From an uncultured Bacillota bacterium (lineage in GTDB: Bacteria; Bacillota; Clostridia; Peptostreptococcales; Anaerovoracaceae), in assembly GCA_946410475.1 (NCBI GenBank), contig CAMKAM010000065.1:1-8046 (forward strand): a stretch of DNA of 8,046 bases. Reading direction: 5' to 3'. The notes under the pieces are model-generated. The model did not search any database. It had not been told where the DNA came from and saw only the letters and a program-made list of their open reading frames with translations. The position numbers and the translations under genes are program-made. This document shows positions 6,869 through 8,046 of this stretch, one piece after another. How positions within the stretch are numbered: the stretch's first letter is position 1; every line of letters begins with the position of its first letter.

Positions 6869-6893
6869 TTCTGCCGGCTCATCTTCTGCCGGC
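6869..6893 (-). repeat. Two 10-nt direct repeats upstream of yhbY
   Basis: TTCTGCCGGC occurs at 6869-6878 and 6884-6893, a 15-bp period (GCCGGCAGAA on the transcribed strand). In the yhbY frame the copies read Pro-Ala-Glu, five codons apart. This may be a leftover of in-frame duplication or chance. It lies between the membrane protein stop and the yhbY start. Confidence 0.45.
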
Positions 6894-6906
6894 AATTCCG
6901 CACGGA

Positions 6907-7608
6907 TCAGATCACGGCGTGGCTTATATTCACCGTCATCCAGAGAGCCGCGCATGCAGCCAGGAAAAACGCCGGCGGCTCCGCCTCTGCGAATGCCCTT
7001 TCTTTCCCTATCCTGCCGGCGGTCATAAAGACCCTGACGAGCCACAGGCACACCGATGCCGCGATGACCGTTATTCCCTGAACGCCGCCGCAGAGCAGGA
7101 CTGCGGACGCGGCGAGGGCGAAGTTCTCGCTCATAGGCACCGCGTCTTCGAGGTCGTTTCCGGTCACTTTCCGTTTTCTCAGGAGGCTTACTATACCAAA
7201 CAGCGCTCCCAGGCAGGCGATCACCGCCACAGCCTCTATAACGTACTTTTGGAAGTCCGCTTCCCGCGATACCGACGCTATCCCGCAGACGAGCACCAGA
7301 GCGCTCAGCGGAAGAGGCGCCCTCCTGTAGAGCTTCGCTGCCATCGCCGTCTGGACCAGGAAGAAGCACGCGGCAAACACCGCGGGCGCCGCCACCGGAT
7401 CCTTCAGCCCCATATATATCCCGCAAACGATGAACGTGGCTGAAAGCACGTATTTCCACGGCACGCTCTTCACACGCTGTGAATCGCGTCCCTCTTCATC
7501 TGCTCCCAGCCATCCGTCAGGAATCCTGTTGAAAGTATAGACGGCCGCGCTGCCGGCTATGAAGCCCAGGGCGAGCGCGACGCCTACCGTTATTACTATC
7601 TTTATCAT
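6907..7608 (-). CDS. Multi-TM membrane protein, degenerate A24 prepilin-peptidase-like
   Basis: The product has 233 residues and about seven hydrophobic helices (about 3-24, 52-68, 71-92, 99-112, 122-143, 165-195, 211-226), so it is an inner-membrane protein. I do not recognise a certain family. Its outline resembles A24 prepilin peptidases. Helix 1 reads GFIAGSAAVYTFNRIP (15-30), like the GSFLN...YRLP start of that family. AKLYRRAPLPLSAL (91-104) sits where IDL..r.IPd is expected. PMSENFALAASAVLLCG (158-174) sits where GxGDxKLlaalG is expected, and a PPAFFLA segment (211-217) sits near the end. Both catalytic aspartates are absent, so it is probably not a working peptidase. The ATG lies 4 nt after the glnS stop with no good ribosome site, which suggests coupled translation. 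Confidence 0.75.
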   Translation of the reverse strand: MIKIVITVGVALALGFIAGSAAVYTFNRIPDGWLGADEEGRDSQRVKSVPWKYVLSATFIVCGIYMGLKDPVAAPAVFAACFFLVQTAMAAKLYRRAPLPLSALVLVCGIASVSREADFQKYVIEAVAVIACLGALFGIVSLLRKRKVTGNDLEDAVPMSENFALAASAVLLCGGVQGITVIAASVCLWLVRVFMTAGRIGKERAFAEAEPPAFFLAACAALWMTVNISHAVI

Positions 7609-7612
7609 TCAC

Positions 7613-8046
7613 CTATTTCGGCTTGTAGCTGCTCTTCAGTCCGACGATGCTGTTGAATACCTTCTCGTCGTCCGTCGTCAGTTTCGTGTCGGCGATATAG
7701 TATCCGTGTCTGAAGAACTGGAACCTCTCGCCCGGCTGCGCTTCGGCAACGAGCGGCTCCGCGTAGCATTCCTTCACTATCATGGAATCCTCATTGAACT
7801 GCTGCTCGCCGTTCTCGTCTTCGTTCATCAGATATCCGAGCTCTCTGACTTTGACCTTCACCGCCGTCTTCGCATCGACCCAATGGATCGTGCCCTTGAC
7901 CTTGCGGCCTTCGAATCCGCTGCCCGACCTCGTCTCCGGGTCGTATGTGCAGTGCAGCTCGATGATGTTGCCGTCTTCGTCTCTGACCGACTCCTGACAT
8001 GTCAGGAAGTAAGCTCCCTTGAACCTTACCTCGTTGCCCGGATACA
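7613..8046 (-). CDS. glnS: Glutaminyl-tRNA synthetase, C-terminal part
   Basis: Only the last 143 residues are in the window; the start and catalytic domain lie beyond 8046. GlnRS charges tRNA-Gln with glutamine. The fragment is the C-terminal anticodon-binding beta-barrel domain. It begins YPGNEVRFKGAYFLTCQE, continues through HCTYDPETRSGSG and GRKVKGTIHWVDA, and ends with GERFQFFRHGYYIAD and VFNSIVGLKSSYKP, all in the order seen in bacterial GlnRS. No stop or frameshift interrupts it; an apparent shorter frame at 7861 is just an internal GTG. Having GlnRS means the organism can charge tRNA-Gln directly rather than only through GatCAB. It is followed by the membrane protein after 4 nt. Confidence 0.96.
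   Translation of the reverse strand, partial: YPGNEVRFKGAYFLTCQESVRDEDGNIIELHCTYDPETRSGSGFEGRKVKGTIHWVDAKTAVKVKVRELGYLMNEDENGEQQFNEDSMIVKECYAEPLVAEAQPGERFQFFRHGYYIADTKLTTDDEKVFNSIVGLKSSYKPK

Noticed and set aside
5735..7081. 448-codon open frame on the plus strand
   Set aside because: It runs antisense across truA, yhbY and part of the membrane protein gene. The translation shows no domain, and long antisense frames are common in this codon usage.
6548..7459. 303-codon minus-strand frame ending with YhbY
   Set aside because: Only the last 97 residues resemble a protein family. The rest is an Arg/Gly-rich shadow of the membrane protein gene read in another frame.

Overview
This is ordinary housekeeping DNA from what looks like an anaerobic Bacillota (Clostridia-like) bacterium. 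The inference rests on the classic I-B-E-F-H-A order of the F-type ATP synthase genes, GGAGG-type ribosome binding sites, a TTTACA/TATAAT promoter, and a bacterial glutaminyl-tRNA synthetase. By eye the base composition is close to half GC. I cannot assign a genus. All recognised genes lie on the minus strand, so transcription runs from high to low coordinates.

Right part (8046 down to 3926): a tightly packed run of genes. In transcription order it holds the 3' end of glnS (glutaminyl-tRNA synthetase), an uncharacterised multi-TM membrane protein, a YhbY-type CRM-domain RNA-binding protein, truA (tRNA pseudouridine synthase A), a ComEB/dCMP-type deaminase and a MATE efflux transporter. The first three junctions have gaps of 4, 65 and 18 nt, and the last two are overlaps of 19 and 20 nt, so one operon with translational coupling is likely. 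The theme is translation and nucleotide metabolism (glnS, yhbY, truA, deaminase) with two membrane proteins attached. The membrane protein has the outline of an A24 prepilin peptidase but lacks both catalytic aspartate motifs.

Middle (3925 to 3769): a 157-nt intergenic region. It carries a good sigma-A promoter (-35 TTTACA, 16-nt spacer, -10 TATAAT) and, upstream of it, three exact TACAAG repeats at a 10-bp period. This is the probable control region of the ATP synthase operon. I see no clear terminator for the preceding MATE gene.

Left part (3768 down to 1): the ATP synthase operon. It starts with a short AtpI-like membrane protein with a TTG start, then atpB (a), atpE (c), atpF (b), atpH (delta) and most of atpA (alpha), which runs off the window at its 3' end. 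The gamma, beta and epsilon genes would be expected beyond the edge. The c subunit has the Gln...Glu-Ser...Tyr ligand set known from Na+-translocating rotors, so the enzyme may be sodium-coupled. The atpB-atpE gap holds two RNA hairpins just ahead of the gene whose product is needed in many copies.

I found no mobile element, CRISPR array, rRNA or tRNA gene, and no gene-free stretch longer than 157 nt. There is no convincing new multi-gene system here. The points worth a second look are the phased repeats, the probable Na+ signature, the degenerate peptidase-like protein and the atpB-atpE hairpins.
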